Part shown: positions 1 through 5,987 of the stretch, piece by piece | How the letters are laid out: each line of letters opens with the position of its first letter | Position numbering within the stretch: position 1 is the stretch's first letter | From: Pseudomonas sp. | GTDB lineage: Bacteria > Pseudomonadota > Gammaproteobacteria > Pseudomonadales > Pseudomonadaceae | Reading direction: 5' to 3' | DNA length: 10,088 bases | Assembly: GCF_030147005.1 (NCBI RefSeq) | Contig: NZ_JASLAW010000023.1 | Location: forward strand, 1 to 10,088 | The notes under the pieces: generated by a model | Told to the model about the DNA's origin: nothing | The model's database searches: none | Seen by the model: the letters and a program-made list of their open reading frames with translations, nothing else | Translations under genes and position numbers: made by a program

Positions 1-186
1 GTGGACATGGACATGGAGCCGTTTCGACGGATTAATCCCTGTGGCTATGCAGGGCTGGCGATGACCCAGCTGTGCGATCACACAGGATCGATTGAATTTG
101 CCGAGGTAAGTGCCCGGCTGCGCGCGCAGCTCGTCAAGCACCTCGACTATGCTGAGCAGACGACCCTGACGGGCGGAATCGATTGA
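1..186 (+). CDS. lipB: LipB octanoyltransferase, C-terminal end (5' truncated)
   Basis: This is the last 61 codons of lipoyl(octanoyl) transferase, which moves octanoate from octanoyl-ACP to the lipoyl-domain lysine of 2-oxoacid dehydrogenases and the glycine cleavage H protein. The reading frame is already open at base 1, so the GTG there is an internal valine and the start lies outside the window. Visible is the conserved end of the catalytic domain, PFRRINPCGYAG. The cysteine in NPCG (residue 14 of this fragment) corresponds to the acyl-thioester cysteine of the family (Cys169 in E. coli). The partner lysine lies upstream, outside the window. The TGA is followed after one base by the lipA start, so the two enzymes of the lipoate pathway are probably co-transcribed and translationally coupled. 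Identification rests on the motif plus the lipA neighbour and is secure. Confidence 0.95.
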   Translation: MDMDMEPFRRINPCGYAGLAMTQLCDHTGSIEFAEVSARLRAQLVKHLDYAEQTTLTGGID

Positions 187-187
187 T

Positions 188-1213
188 ATGACTACTGATG
201 TTGTGCAAACCATGATCCCGACGCTGGACATCACCGAGCGTCCAGCCCCGGCCCCGCGTGCCAAGGTGGAAGCCGGCGTCAAGCTGCGTGGCGCCGAGAA
301 GGTTGCACGCATCCCGGTGAAGATCATTCCGACCACCGAACTGCCGAAGAAGCCTGACTGGATTCGCGTGCGCATCCCGGTTTCGCCGGAAGTCGACCGT
401 ATCAAGGCGCTGCTGCGCAAACACAAGTTGCACAGTGTGTGCGAAGAAGCCTCTTGCCCGAACCTGGGCGAATGCTTCTCCGGCGGCACCGCCACTTTCA
501 TGATCATGGGCGACATCTGCACCCGTCGTTGCCCGTTCTGCGACGTGGGCCACGGCCGTCCGAAACCGCTGGACGTCAACGAGCCGGAAAGCCTGGCCAT
601 CGCCATCGCCGACTTGAAACTCAAATATGTGGTGATCACGTCGGTAGACCGTGACGACTTGCGTGACGGCGGTGCTCAGCACTTCGCTGACTGCATCCGC
701 GAAATTCGCAAACTGTCGCCGAACGTAATGCTTGAAACCCTGGTGCCCGACTACCGTGGCCGCATGGATGTGGCGCTGGAAATCACCGCCGCCGAGCCGC
801 CGGATGTGTTCAACCACAACCTGGAAACCGTGCCGCGCCTGTACAAGGCCGCGCGCCCGGGTTCGGATTACCAGTGGTCGCTGACCCTGCTGCAAAAGTT
901 CAAGCAGATGATGCCGCACATTCCGACCAAATCCGGCTTGATGCTGGGCCTGGGCGAAACCGATGAAGAAGTTATCGAAGTCATGAAGCGCATGCGCGAG
1001 CACGGCATCGACATGCTGACCCTGGGCCAGTACCTGCAACCGTCCCGCAGCCACTTGCCGGTGCAGCGTTTCGTGCACCCGGATACCTTCGCCTGGTTCG
1101 CCGAGGAAGGTTACAAGATGGGCTTCAAGAACGTCGCGTCCGGCCCGCTTGTACGGTCTTCGTACCATGCCGATGAGCAGGCCAAGCTGGTCAAGGCGAG
1201 CCTGGTTTCGTAA
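188..1213 (+). CDS. lipA: LipA lipoyl synthase (radical SAM)
   Basis: Lipoyl synthase of 341 residues inserts two sulfur atoms at C6 and C8 of protein-bound octanoyl groups, after LipB. Two iron-sulfur sites are visible. The auxiliary [4Fe-4S] ligands are Cys85, Cys90 and Cys96 (CX4CX5C), and the radical-SAM ligands are Cys111, Cys115 and Cys118 (CX3CX2C, CTRRCPFC). The C-terminal RSSYHA motif at residues 323-328 supplies the serine that ligates the auxiliary cluster. The roughly 60-residue N-terminal stretch before the core is longer than in E. coli (321 residues) and typical of Pseudomonas. I chose the ATG at 188 because it follows the lipB stop by one base and has GGGCGGA about 10 bases upstream. 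The next ATG, at 212, has no ribosome binding site. No residue is missing, and a functional enzyme is expected. Cytoplasmic. Confidence 0.98.
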   Translation: MTTDVVQTMIPTLDITERPAPAPRAKVEAGVKLRGAEKVARIPVKIIPTTELPKKPDWIRVRIPVSPEVDRIKALLRKHKLHSVCEEASCPNLGECFSGGTATFMIMGDICTRRCPFCDVGHGRPKPLDVNEPESLAIAIADLKLKYVVITSVDRDDLRDGGAQHFADCIREIRKLSPNVMLETLVPDYRGRMDVALEITAAEPPDVFNHNLETVPRLYKAARPGSDYQWSLTLLQKFKQMMPHIPTKSGLMLGLGETDEEVIEVMKRMREHGIDMLTLGQYLQPSRSHLPVQRFVHPDTFAWFAEEGYKMGFKNVASGPLVRSSYHADEQAKLVKASLVS

Positions 1214-1232
1214 AACCGTACCGCAGATTTAC

Positions 1233-1337
1233 TGTGGGGGCGGGCTTTTGTGGGAGCGGGCTTGCTGGCGAAGACGATGTATAAGTCAGCGAATCATTGA
1301 CTGGCACGCTATCTTCGCGAGCAAGCCCGCTCCCACA
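1233..1337. repeat. REPIN (paired REP palindromes) with an extra truncated REP
   Basis: Two oppositely oriented copies of the Pseudomonas REP core lie between lipA and ldcA. The left arm at 1249-1273 begins TGTGGGAGCGGGCTTGCT. The right arm at 1313-1337 is its reverse complement with one mismatch. The 39-bp spacer holds a small AGTCA/TGACT inner hairpin. Directly before the left arm, 1233-1247 repeats the first 15 bases of the same core and then stops, so it looks like a broken third copy. The element fills most of the 158-bp gap and leaves only about 20 bp before the ldcA ribosome binding site. It could act as an mRNA-stabilising or partially terminating hairpin. No transposase (RAYT) is in the window, so mobility would depend on one elsewhere. 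Confidence 0.9.
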
Positions 1338-1371
1338 TTGGGTTTCGCGTTACAGATAAGGGAGAACATGG

Positions 1372-2301
1372 ATGACTATTCGACCGAGCGACGCCGTACC
1401 TGCATTGCGCCTTGAAGGCACCATCGGCCTGATCGCCCCCGCCGGGCCTGCCGCGCTGGACGTTGAAAAGGCCGGGCAATGGATGCGCGCCCGAGGCTAC
1501 GAACTGCGAATTTTCCCAGGTGTGTACGAGCACGACGGCTATCTGGCCGGCAGCGATCAGGTGCGCCTCAACGACCTTCACGCCGCCTTCGCCGACCCCG
1601 AAATCGACGCTATCCTCTGCCTGCGCGGCGGCTACGGCACGCCACGCCTGCTCGGCGCACTGGACTTCGACCTGTTGCGCGCCAATCCCAAGCCGTTCGT
1701 TGGCTACAGCGACATCACCGCCCTGCACCTGGCGATCAACCGCTACGCGGGCTTTGTTACCTTCCACGGGCCTATGCTCAATGCGGACGTGCTCGGCGGC
1801 AAGCAACAGCCCACCGAATCATCGTTGTTCAGCCTGCTGCGAGGCCAGCTCGGCGCCGGCAGCCTGCTGACGCACCCGGTGGCGTACCCATTGACCACCA
1901 TCGAGCCTGGCATCGCCTGCGGGCGCTTGTTGGGCGGCAACCTCTCGATGATCGCGGCGGTGATGGGCACCGCTTACGAGATTGATGCTGAAGGCATCAT
2001 CCTGTTTATCGAAGACGTCAACGAGCCGCTGTATCGCATCGACCGCTTGCTGACGCACCTGCGCCTGGCGGGCAAACTCGACCAGGTTGCCGGGGTATTG
2101 GTGGGGGACGTGGCCGGTGTGGATCAGGTGGCACTTGAAAGACTGTTGAAACAGACCTTCGAACCGCTGTGCATTCCGGTGTTGTGCGGCTGGCGCAGTG
2201 GGCATTGCGATCCGAACCTGACGTTGCCGATGGGCGCTTTGGTGCGGTTGGATGCGGGGGAACAACAGGTGGTGTTGGAGCAGGATGTAGTCTTTAAATA
2301 G
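1372..2301 (+). CDS. ldcA: LdcA-type muramoyltetrapeptide (LD-) carboxypeptidase, S66 family
   Basis: LD-carboxypeptidases remove the terminal D-Ala from murein tetrapeptides in the cytoplasm, returning tripeptide for reuse. The 309-residue length fits the family (304 in E. coli). No signal peptide is seen, agreeing with a cytosolic enzyme. Visible are the N-terminal IGLIAPAGP strand (18-26), the LRGGYGT loop (84-90), the nucleophile elbow GYSDIT with probable catalytic Ser113, the LFIEDVNE segment with probable Glu214, and SGHCDPN with probable His278. Together these form the Ser-Glu-His triad of the family. The ATG at 1372 has AAGGGAG seven bases upstream. An ATG at 1368 is out of frame. 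The gene is co-directional with lipA but separated by a REPIN, so read-through from lipBA is possible. It faces the lytic transglycosylase gene across a long palindrome. Triad assignment is by motif comparison with P. aeruginosa LdcA. Confidence 0.94.
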   Translation: MTIRPSDAVPALRLEGTIGLIAPAGPAALDVEKAGQWMRARGYELRIFPGVYEHDGYLAGSDQVRLNDLHAAFADPEIDAILCLRGGYGTPRLLGALDFDLLRANPKPFVGYSDITALHLAINRYAGFVTFHGPMLNADVLGGKQQPTESSLFSLLRGQLGAGSLLTHPVAYPLTTIEPGIACGRLLGGNLSMIAAVMGTAYEIDAEGIILFIEDVNEPLYRIDRLLTHLRLAGKLDQVAGVLVGDVAGVDQVALERLLKQTFEPLCIPVLCGWRSGHCDPNLTLPMGALVRLDAGEQQVVLEQDVVFK

Positions 2302-2317
2302 GCTTCGCCTGGCAGGC

Positions 2318-2407
2318 CGCATTCGCGCGCAAGCCCGCTCCCCCAGTTGACCGAGTTCCAAGCCTGGAATGCAGTCAACTGGGGGAGCGGGCTTGCTCGC
2401 GAATGCG
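2318..2407. repeat. Long REP-derived inverted repeat, likely bidirectional terminator
   Basis: Arms at 2318-2351 and 2374-2407 are 34 bases each and complementary except for one position (C/A). The arms contain the REP core GGGAGCGGGCTTGCTCGCGA. Complementarity continues past the core into the spacer (GTTGAC/GTCAAC), and the 22-base loop has its own TTCCA/TGGAA hairpin. The element fills the 128-bp space between the stop codons of two convergent genes (ldcA ending at 2301, the transglycosylase ending at 2430). A hairpin this stable would be expected to block transcripts or exonucleases from either side. There is no clear U-tract, so terminator function is inferred from position and stability, while the repeat itself is seen directly. 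Confidence 0.88.
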
Positions 2408-2429
2408 ATGGTCGCCTTACAGCGATCTA

Positions 2430-3752
2430 TCAGTTCTGCAGCGACTCCAACAGCTTCACCGTCGGATACCCATCCGCCGGCCAGCCCAGCGCTTGCTGCG
2501 CCGCACGAATCGCCTTGCGCGTGTTGGCGCCAATGATCCCGTCGGCATTGCCCGCGTCGTAGCCCTTGGCGCTGAGCGCCGTCTGCAGGTCGATACGTTG
2601 CGAGCGGCTCAGCGGCAGCTCATCTTTCGGCCAGCTCCCGCGAATCATGCCACCACCACCAAAGCGCTCCGACAGCAGGCCAACGGCCAGCGCATAGGAC
2701 GACGAGTTGTTGTACTTCAGGATCGCCCGGAAGTTATCCAGTACCAGGAACGCCGGCCCACGGTAGCCGGCCGGCAGCAGCAGGGCGGCGGAGAGTTGGT
2801 CGACGTTGGCCGGCAGGCTCGCGCCGGGCGGCAGCTGGATGCCCAGTTGCAGCCATTCGGCGACGGTCTTGCGCGTGCCGCCATCGGCCAGGGAATAGTC
2901 GAAGCCCGATGGCAGTGGTTGCACCTCGACTCCCCACGGCTGGCCTTTCTGCCAACCGGAGCTTTGCAGGTAGTGAGCGGTAGACGCAAGGGCATCAGCC
3001 GGGCTGTTCCAGATATCGCGGCGACCGTCGCCGTCGAAGTCCACAGCATGGGTGTTGTAGGTGGTGGGGATGAATTGAGTCTGGCCCATCGCGCCGGCCC
3101 AGGAGCCTTTCATCTGATCGGCTGGTATATCGCCATGCTGGATAATCTGCAGCGCCGCCAGCAGTTGCGCCTGTGCGAATGCCGGGCGGCGGCCTTCATA
3201 GGCCAGGGTCGCGAGGGAGCGGATCACCGAGTTATTGCCCTGGAACTGGCCGAAGTTGCTTTCCATGCCCCACACCGAGACCAGTGCCTGGCGATCAACG
3301 CCATAACGCTCTTCGATGCTCTGCAGGATATCGGCGTACTTGACCAGCAAAGCCTGGCCATTACGCACGCGCAGCGGCGACAGCGCGCCATCGATGTATT
3401 CCCACACCGGCCTGGAAAATTCCGGCTGGCTGCGGTCGGCACGGATCACTGCCATGTCCGGGCTGACGCCGGCGAAGGCGTTATCGAAAACTTCGGCCGT
3501 GATCCCGGCTTGCAGGGCCTGCGCACGAAAACCGGCCTGCCATTCGGCAAAGGTCTGAGTCGGCTGGATGTTCAGGTTGTCCACCGCCAACGGCGCAACG
3601 ACGGCAGGCGCGACGGCCGGTGCAGTCTTGAGCGTGGGCAGGGGTTGAGCGTCCGCGGCGGTGGGTTTTTCCGCGCAGGCGACAAGCAGAATGAGGCTGG
3701 AGGCAGCGATCAATTGGCGAAGGTGCCAACGACGGGAAAGACTAGAGGGCAT
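2430..3752 (-). CDS. sltB3: Lytic murein transglycosylase lipoprotein with PG-binding domain (SltB3 type)
   Basis: This 440-residue enzyme should cleave the MurNAc-GlcNAc bond of peptidoglycan, releasing 1,6-anhydro-muropeptides, at the periplasmic face of the outer membrane. The N-terminus (MPSSLSRRWH, hydrophobic stretch, then LVAC) is a lipoprotein signal with lipidated Cys26. The +2 residue is Ala, which favours outer-membrane sorting. The MltB-like catalytic domain (about 65-365) has WGMESNFG with catalytic Glu164, then GAMGQTQFIPTTY (220-232) and the DFDGDGRRDIW segment. A C-terminal peptidoglycan-binding domain (about 380-438) contains the typical DGIIGANTRKAI motif. This arrangement matches P. 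aeruginosa SltB3, which lies in the same gene neighbourhood. I chose the ATG at 3752 because it gives a clean signal peptide. A TTG at 3779 with AAGG upstream is possible but would add nine residues before it. It faces ldcA, another murein enzyme. Confidence 0.93.
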   Translation of the reverse strand: MPSSLSRRWHLRQLIAASSLILLVACAEKPTAADAQPLPTLKTAPAVAPAVVAPLAVDNLNIQPTQTFAEWQAGFRAQALQAGITAEVFDNAFAGVSPDMAVIRADRSQPEFSRPVWEYIDGALSPLRVRNGQALLVKYADILQSIEERYGVDRQALVSVWGMESNFGQFQGNNSVIRSLATLAYEGRRPAFAQAQLLAALQIIQHGDIPADQMKGSWAGAMGQTQFIPTTYNTHAVDFDGDGRRDIWNSPADALASTAHYLQSSGWQKGQPWGVEVQPLPSGFDYSLADGGTRKTVAEWLQLGIQLPPGASLPANVDQLSAALLLPAGYRGPAFLVLDNFRAILKYNNSSSYALAVGLLSERFGGGGMIRGSWPKDELPLSRSQRIDLQTALSAKGYDAGNADGIIGANTRKAIRAAQQALGWPADGYPTVKLLESLQN

Positions 3753-3814
3753 GCACAGGTCCAGGGGGTTACAAATCAAGTACAGACCTTATCATGCCAG
3801 AGGGGCGCTTGCCT

Positions 3815-3979
3815 TCAGGCAACCAGAAAGTAAGAAGCCTCCCAGCTATTAGGCTGGAAGGCTTCGCGGCGGTAGCTGCCTTTGCCCTTGCCGGCGCGTT
3901 CCTGACGGCTGCGGAACAGTGGCTGGGCGATGATGGATTTGGCCTTGTTCGGGCCATGCTTGGATGGCTTTTTGCTCAT
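3815..3979 (-). CDS. arfA: ArfA alternative ribosome-rescue factor
   Basis: This 54-codon gene lies between holA and the transglycosylase. The product starts MSKKPSKHGPNKAKSIIAQP, continues PLFRSRQERAGKGKGSYRREA, and ends NSWEASYFLVA. The PLFR...KGKGSY block and the NxWEAS sequence match E. coli ArfA (72 residues). ArfA enters the empty mRNA channel of ribosomes stalled on mRNAs without a stop codon and recruits release factor RF2, backing up tmRNA. The basic residues near KGKGS are the channel-binding part. The ATG at 3979 is preceded by GAGAG and by a plausible promoter. The mRNA from codon 39 to codon 49 folds into a strong hairpin inside the coding sequence. In E. coli such a hairpin truncates the message before its stop codon, so full ArfA is made only when tmRNA fails. 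A product ending near residue 40 would keep the conserved part. Confidence 0.9.
   Translation of the reverse strand: MSKKPSKHGPNKAKSIIAQPLFRSRQERAGKGKGSYRREAFQPNSWEASYFLVA
3834..3865 (-). promoter_or_regulatory. Intragenic hairpin in arfA (RNase III site or terminator-like)
   Basis: Read on the minus strand, the RNA stem GAAGCCUUCCAGC pairs with GCUGGGAGGCUUC over 13 pairs (12 Watson-Crick and one U-G), closing a six-base CUAAUA loop. It begins at the first base of arfA codon 39 and ends in codon 49, five codons before the stop. The bases after it (UUACUUUCUGG) are moderately U-rich, so it could terminate transcription or be cut by RNase III. Either event leaves an arfA message without its UGA. 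The structure is seen directly. The function is inferred from the established regulation of proteobacterial arfA genes. Confidence 0.75.
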
Positions 3980-4015
3980 GGTCGGGTCTCTCGTTGGATG
4001 GGTGGAGCGGCGAAA

Positions 4016-4044
4016 ATAATCTACCGAACTTGAGCCGCTGTAAA
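4016..4044 (-). promoter_or_regulatory. Candidate sigma-70 promoter for arfA
   Basis: On the minus strand, TTTACA (4039-4044, 5 of 6 consensus bases) is separated by 17 bp from GATTAT (4016-4021, 4 of 6). Transcription would start near 4009, giving a leader of about 30 bases before the arfA ATG at 3979. This would let arfA be transcribed separately from the leuS-lptE-holA operon upstream. It is a sequence match only. Confidence 0.45.
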
Positions 4045-4079
4045 GCCCTGCGATCTGTAAGAAAGGTACGCAGTCGATA

Positions 4080-4137
4080 TGTGGGAGGGGGCCCCAGAGG
4101 CGGCGCTGAACCTGTGGCGAGGGAGCTTGCTCCCGTG
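4080..4137. repeat. Composite of two REP-type sequences between holA and arfA
   Basis: TGTGGGAGGGGGC at 4080-4092 resembles the start of one P. fluorescens REP type, but it breaks off after the GGGGCCCC palindrome (4088-4095). About 20 bases later, CCTGTGGCGAGGGAGCTTGC (4111-4130) followed by TCCC is a unit of a second REP type, with the perfect hairpin GGGAGC-TT-GCTCCC at 4121-4134. Neither has an inverted partner, so these are single REPs and not a REPIN. They occupy part of the 237-bp gap between the holA stop and the arfA start. I see no other gene in that gap. Confidence 0.75.
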
Positions 4138-4216
4138 GCGGCCGTGCAGTCGACTCACAGCTTACGGATGCCCTCGTCCTGAATGTGTGAGAACCAGGGT
4201 GCTTTTGAAAGCAGGC

Positions 4217-5254
4217 TTATTCGGCGGGCAACGTGAGACGCTGGCCAGCCATCAACAGTGACAATCGGCTCAGGCTCATCCACGGCGAACCGGCCGCCTG
4301 GCCCTTGATCTGTGCATCGATGCGCTGCGCTTCAAGCAACAGTTGCGCCCAGCGTTGCGCCGAGTGCCGTTGCAGGGCTTTGCTCATCAGGGGTTTGCGC
4401 TTGTCCCACACCGGCGGTCGGGCTTGGCTGAAGCATTTGTCCAGCGGCGTGCCCTGGCTGTATTGCAGGGCAATGTTGGCCAGTACCCGCAGTTCCCGGG
4501 CCAGGGCCCAGAGAATCACCGGCGGCTCCACACCCTCGCCGCGTAGCCCTTCGAGCATGCGCAGGGCGTGGGCGGGCTCACCGTTGAGAATCGCGTCCAC
4601 CAGCCCGAATACGTCAAAACGCGCACTGTCGGCCACCGCACCCTGCACGGTTTCGACGGTGATCTGCCCATCTTCCGCCATCAGCTTGAGCTTTTCGATC
4701 TCCTGGGCGGCGGCAAGCAGGTTGCCTTCGACCCTGGCGGCGATCAGCTCGACGGCGTCTTGCGTGGCTGACAGTCCGGACTGTGACAGGCGTTGGCGAA
4801 TCCACTGTGGCAGCTGGCTGCTGTCCACTGGCCAGATCTGAATGAACTGGGTCTGTGGGCCTTCCACCAGTGCCTTGCCCCATTTGGTTTTCTGCGCACT
4901 GCCGTCGAGCTTGGGCAGGCTGACCAGCAACACCGTGTCTTCAGCAGGGCGCGCGCAATATTCCATCAACGCTGCCGCGCCTTTGTCGCCCGGCTTGCCC
5001 GAGGGCAGGCGCAGCTCCAACAAGCGTTTTTCGGCAAACAACGACATGCTCGCGCCGGCTTGCAGCAACGTCCCCCAGTCGAAACTGGCGTCGGCACTGA
5101 ATACCTGGCGTTCATCGAAACCTTGCTGGCGCGCCGCCGTGCGAATGGCATCGGCCGCTTCCTGGCAGAGCAACGGGTCATCGCCGCTGACGATATAGAC
5201 AGGCGCGAGGCCACCTTGCAGGTGTTTGGCGAGTTGGGCGGGGGCGAGTTTCAT
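4217..5254 (-). CDS. holA: DNA polymerase III delta subunit
   Basis: HolA (delta) is the clamp-opening subunit of the DnaX clamp loader. It binds the beta clamp and cracks the ring open so that it can be placed on primed DNA. The 345 residues match the family length (343 in E. coli). Recognisable segments are the N-terminal VYIVSGDDPLL (19-29) of the AAA+-like fold and the clamp-contact motif MSLFAEKR with Leu72 and Phe73, equivalent to the E. coli Leu73-Phe74 pair. Also seen are EGNLLAAAQEIEKL in the middle domain and the C-terminal collar helices (about 215-340) with EGVEPPVILWALARELR. The start at 5254 gives the expected N-terminus, but no Shine-Dalgarno sequence is seen. A GC-rich hairpin ends 10 bases upstream instead. 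It is third in the leuS-lptE-holA transcription unit, 39 bp after lptE. Cytoplasmic and presumably essential. Confidence 0.95.
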   Translation of the reverse strand: MKLAPAQLAKHLQGGLAPVYIVSGDDPLLCQEAADAIRTAARQQGFDERQVFSADASFDWGTLLQAGASMSLFAEKRLLELRLPSGKPGDKGAAALMEYCARPAEDTVLLVSLPKLDGSAQKTKWGKALVEGPQTQFIQIWPVDSSQLPQWIRQRLSQSGLSATQDAVELIAARVEGNLLAAAQEIEKLKLMAEDGQITVETVQGAVADSARFDVFGLVDAILNGEPAHALRMLEGLRGEGVEPPVILWALARELRVLANIALQYSQGTPLDKCFSQARPPVWDKRKPLMSKALQRHSAQRWAQLLLEAQRIDAQIKGQAAGSPWMSLSRLSLLMAGQRLTLPAE

Positions 5255-5264
5255 AGGCAGGGTG

Positions 5265-5289
5265 AACGGGGCGCCGCAAGCGCCCCGTT
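5265..5289 (-). other. Perfect GC hairpin in the lptE-holA junction
   Basis: AACGGGGCGC (5265-5274) and GCGCCCCGTT (5280-5289) form a 10-bp perfect stem with a five-base loop. In the mRNA the stem begins four bases after the lptE stop codon and ends 10 bases before the holA AUG. It is not followed by a U-tract (UUCACCCUGCCU), so it does not look like a standard intrinsic terminator. An RNA-stability, processing or translation-initiation role is possible. Confidence 0.7.
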
Positions 5290-5293
5290 TGGC

Positions 5294-5899
5294 TTACTCG
5301 ACAGGAACTTCAACAGGCGACTGTTTCGGCGTGTTGTCTTCATACTCTTGCGCGGCCTTCAGGGCGTCGGCATCAGCCTTGGCCTTGTTGTCGGCGATTT
5401 GCTGCAACTCCGCGAGTTTTTCCGGGGTCAGCATCTGCAGGCGAGTCATCATGCGCTGGACCAGCTCACGACGCATTTCCTTGCGTACCTGAATGGTTTC
5501 CGAGTCCGAGCCCACCAGGTTGTTGCCGTCGTGGCTCACCACTTTCTGTACCTGGATCTTGTCGCCCATCAGCGGCAAGTGATCGCGGCCCTGTACTTCG
5601 AAATTGACGACTGTAATCAACTCGACGTCCGACGCACGGCCGGCACTGGCGTAGCTGATGTTGCGCTGGGTTTCTTGCTCATTGACCAGGTTCAGCTTGT
5701 AAGTGGCCCCGGTATAGACGCGCACGCCGCTGTTTTCCAGGGTCTGGCGCAGTTGTGTCACGGTTTCGCCGTAGGCGTTACGCGCGCTGAGGTCGAGTTC
5801 CTTGAGCGACAGTTCGTTGGTGCCGGTGCCGCGCAGCTGGAAGCCGCAAGCGCTCAACAGAACGGCCAGGCCCATTACCAGCAGATTGCGTTTGATCAT
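5294..5899 (-). CDS. lptE: LPS-assembly lipoprotein LptE
   Basis: LptE (formerly RlpB) is the outer-membrane lipoprotein that plugs the LptD barrel and takes part in the final step of LPS export to the cell surface. The first 18 residues, MIKRNLLVMGLAVLLSAC, form a lipoprotein signal with lipobox LSAC and lipidated Cys18. The following CGFQLRGTG is the family signature at the mature N-terminus. The rest is the mixed alpha/beta domain. A charged alanine-rich C-terminal tail (about 165-201, ending in a PVEVPVE segment) is longer than in E. coli (193 residues) and typical of pseudomonads. AGGGGAG about eight bases upstream of the ATG at 5899 supports the start. It lies between leuS and holA, an order shared with E. 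coli. LptD is not in the window. Confidence 0.95.
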   Translation of the reverse strand: MIKRNLLVMGLAVLLSACGFQLRGTGTNELSLKELDLSARNAYGETVTQLRQTLENSGVRVYTGATYKLNLVNEQETQRNISYASAGRASDVELITVVNFEVQGRDHLPLMGDKIQVQKVVSHDGNNLVGSDSETIQVRKEMRRELVQRMMTRLQMLTPEKLAELQQIADNKAKADADALKAAQEYEDNTPKQSPVEVPVE

Positions 5900-5924
5900 G
5901 TTGTTGCTCCCCTTGAAACCAGGC

Positions 5925-5979
5925 GGGCCTTATCGAGGCCCTGAAGGTTTAGTTCGGCGCAGGGCTCAAGCCCTGCGCC
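5925..5979 (-). other. Tandem GC hairpins in the leuS-lptE junction
   Basis: Two stems occupy the 88-bp gap. The first in the mRNA, eight bases after the leuS stop codon, pairs GGCGCAGGGC with GCCCTGCGCC (10 perfect pairs, tetraloop UUGA, bases 5956-5979). The second pairs GGGCCT with AGGCCC (6 pairs, bases 5925-5941). Neither is followed by a U-run, so complete termination seems unlikely and lptE probably depends partly on leuS transcription. They may be partial terminators or barriers to exonucleases. Confidence 0.65.
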
Positions 5980-5987
5980 CGATCGAT

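Noticed and set aside
134..1168. A 344-codon open frame antisense to lipA
   Set aside because: It shadows lipA exactly, has no recognisable motif, and its composition reflects the reverse complement of lipA codons.
1233..1337. Possible CRISPR-like or phage attachment repeat
   Set aside because: The repeats are inverted REP cores with a single spacer and recur at 2318 and 10046 in intergenic positions, which fits REP elements and not a CRISPR array or att site.
1149..1415. 88-codon plus-strand frame across the lipA end, REPIN and ldcA start
   Set aside because: It is built largely from REPIN sequence and out-of-frame pieces of two real genes, and has no ribosome binding site of its own.
3753..3779. 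TTG start adding nine residues to the transglycosylase
   Set aside because: AAGG lies at a fair distance upstream, but the extension would put Asp and Cys residues ahead of a signal peptide that is complete from the ATG at 3752.
2403..3833. A 476-codon open frame antisense to the lytic transglycosylase
   Set aside because: No domain, no ribosome binding site, and the opposite strand encodes a complete lipoprotein enzyme. It would also run through a REP palindrome and part of arfA.
4155..4283. Minus-strand open run ending APWFSHIQDEGIRKL after the holA stop
   Set aside because: The end reads like a plausible protein C-terminus, but the only start is a GTG inside holA out of frame, with no ribosome binding site. 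It is about 42 codons and I cannot match it to a family; a protein search would settle it.
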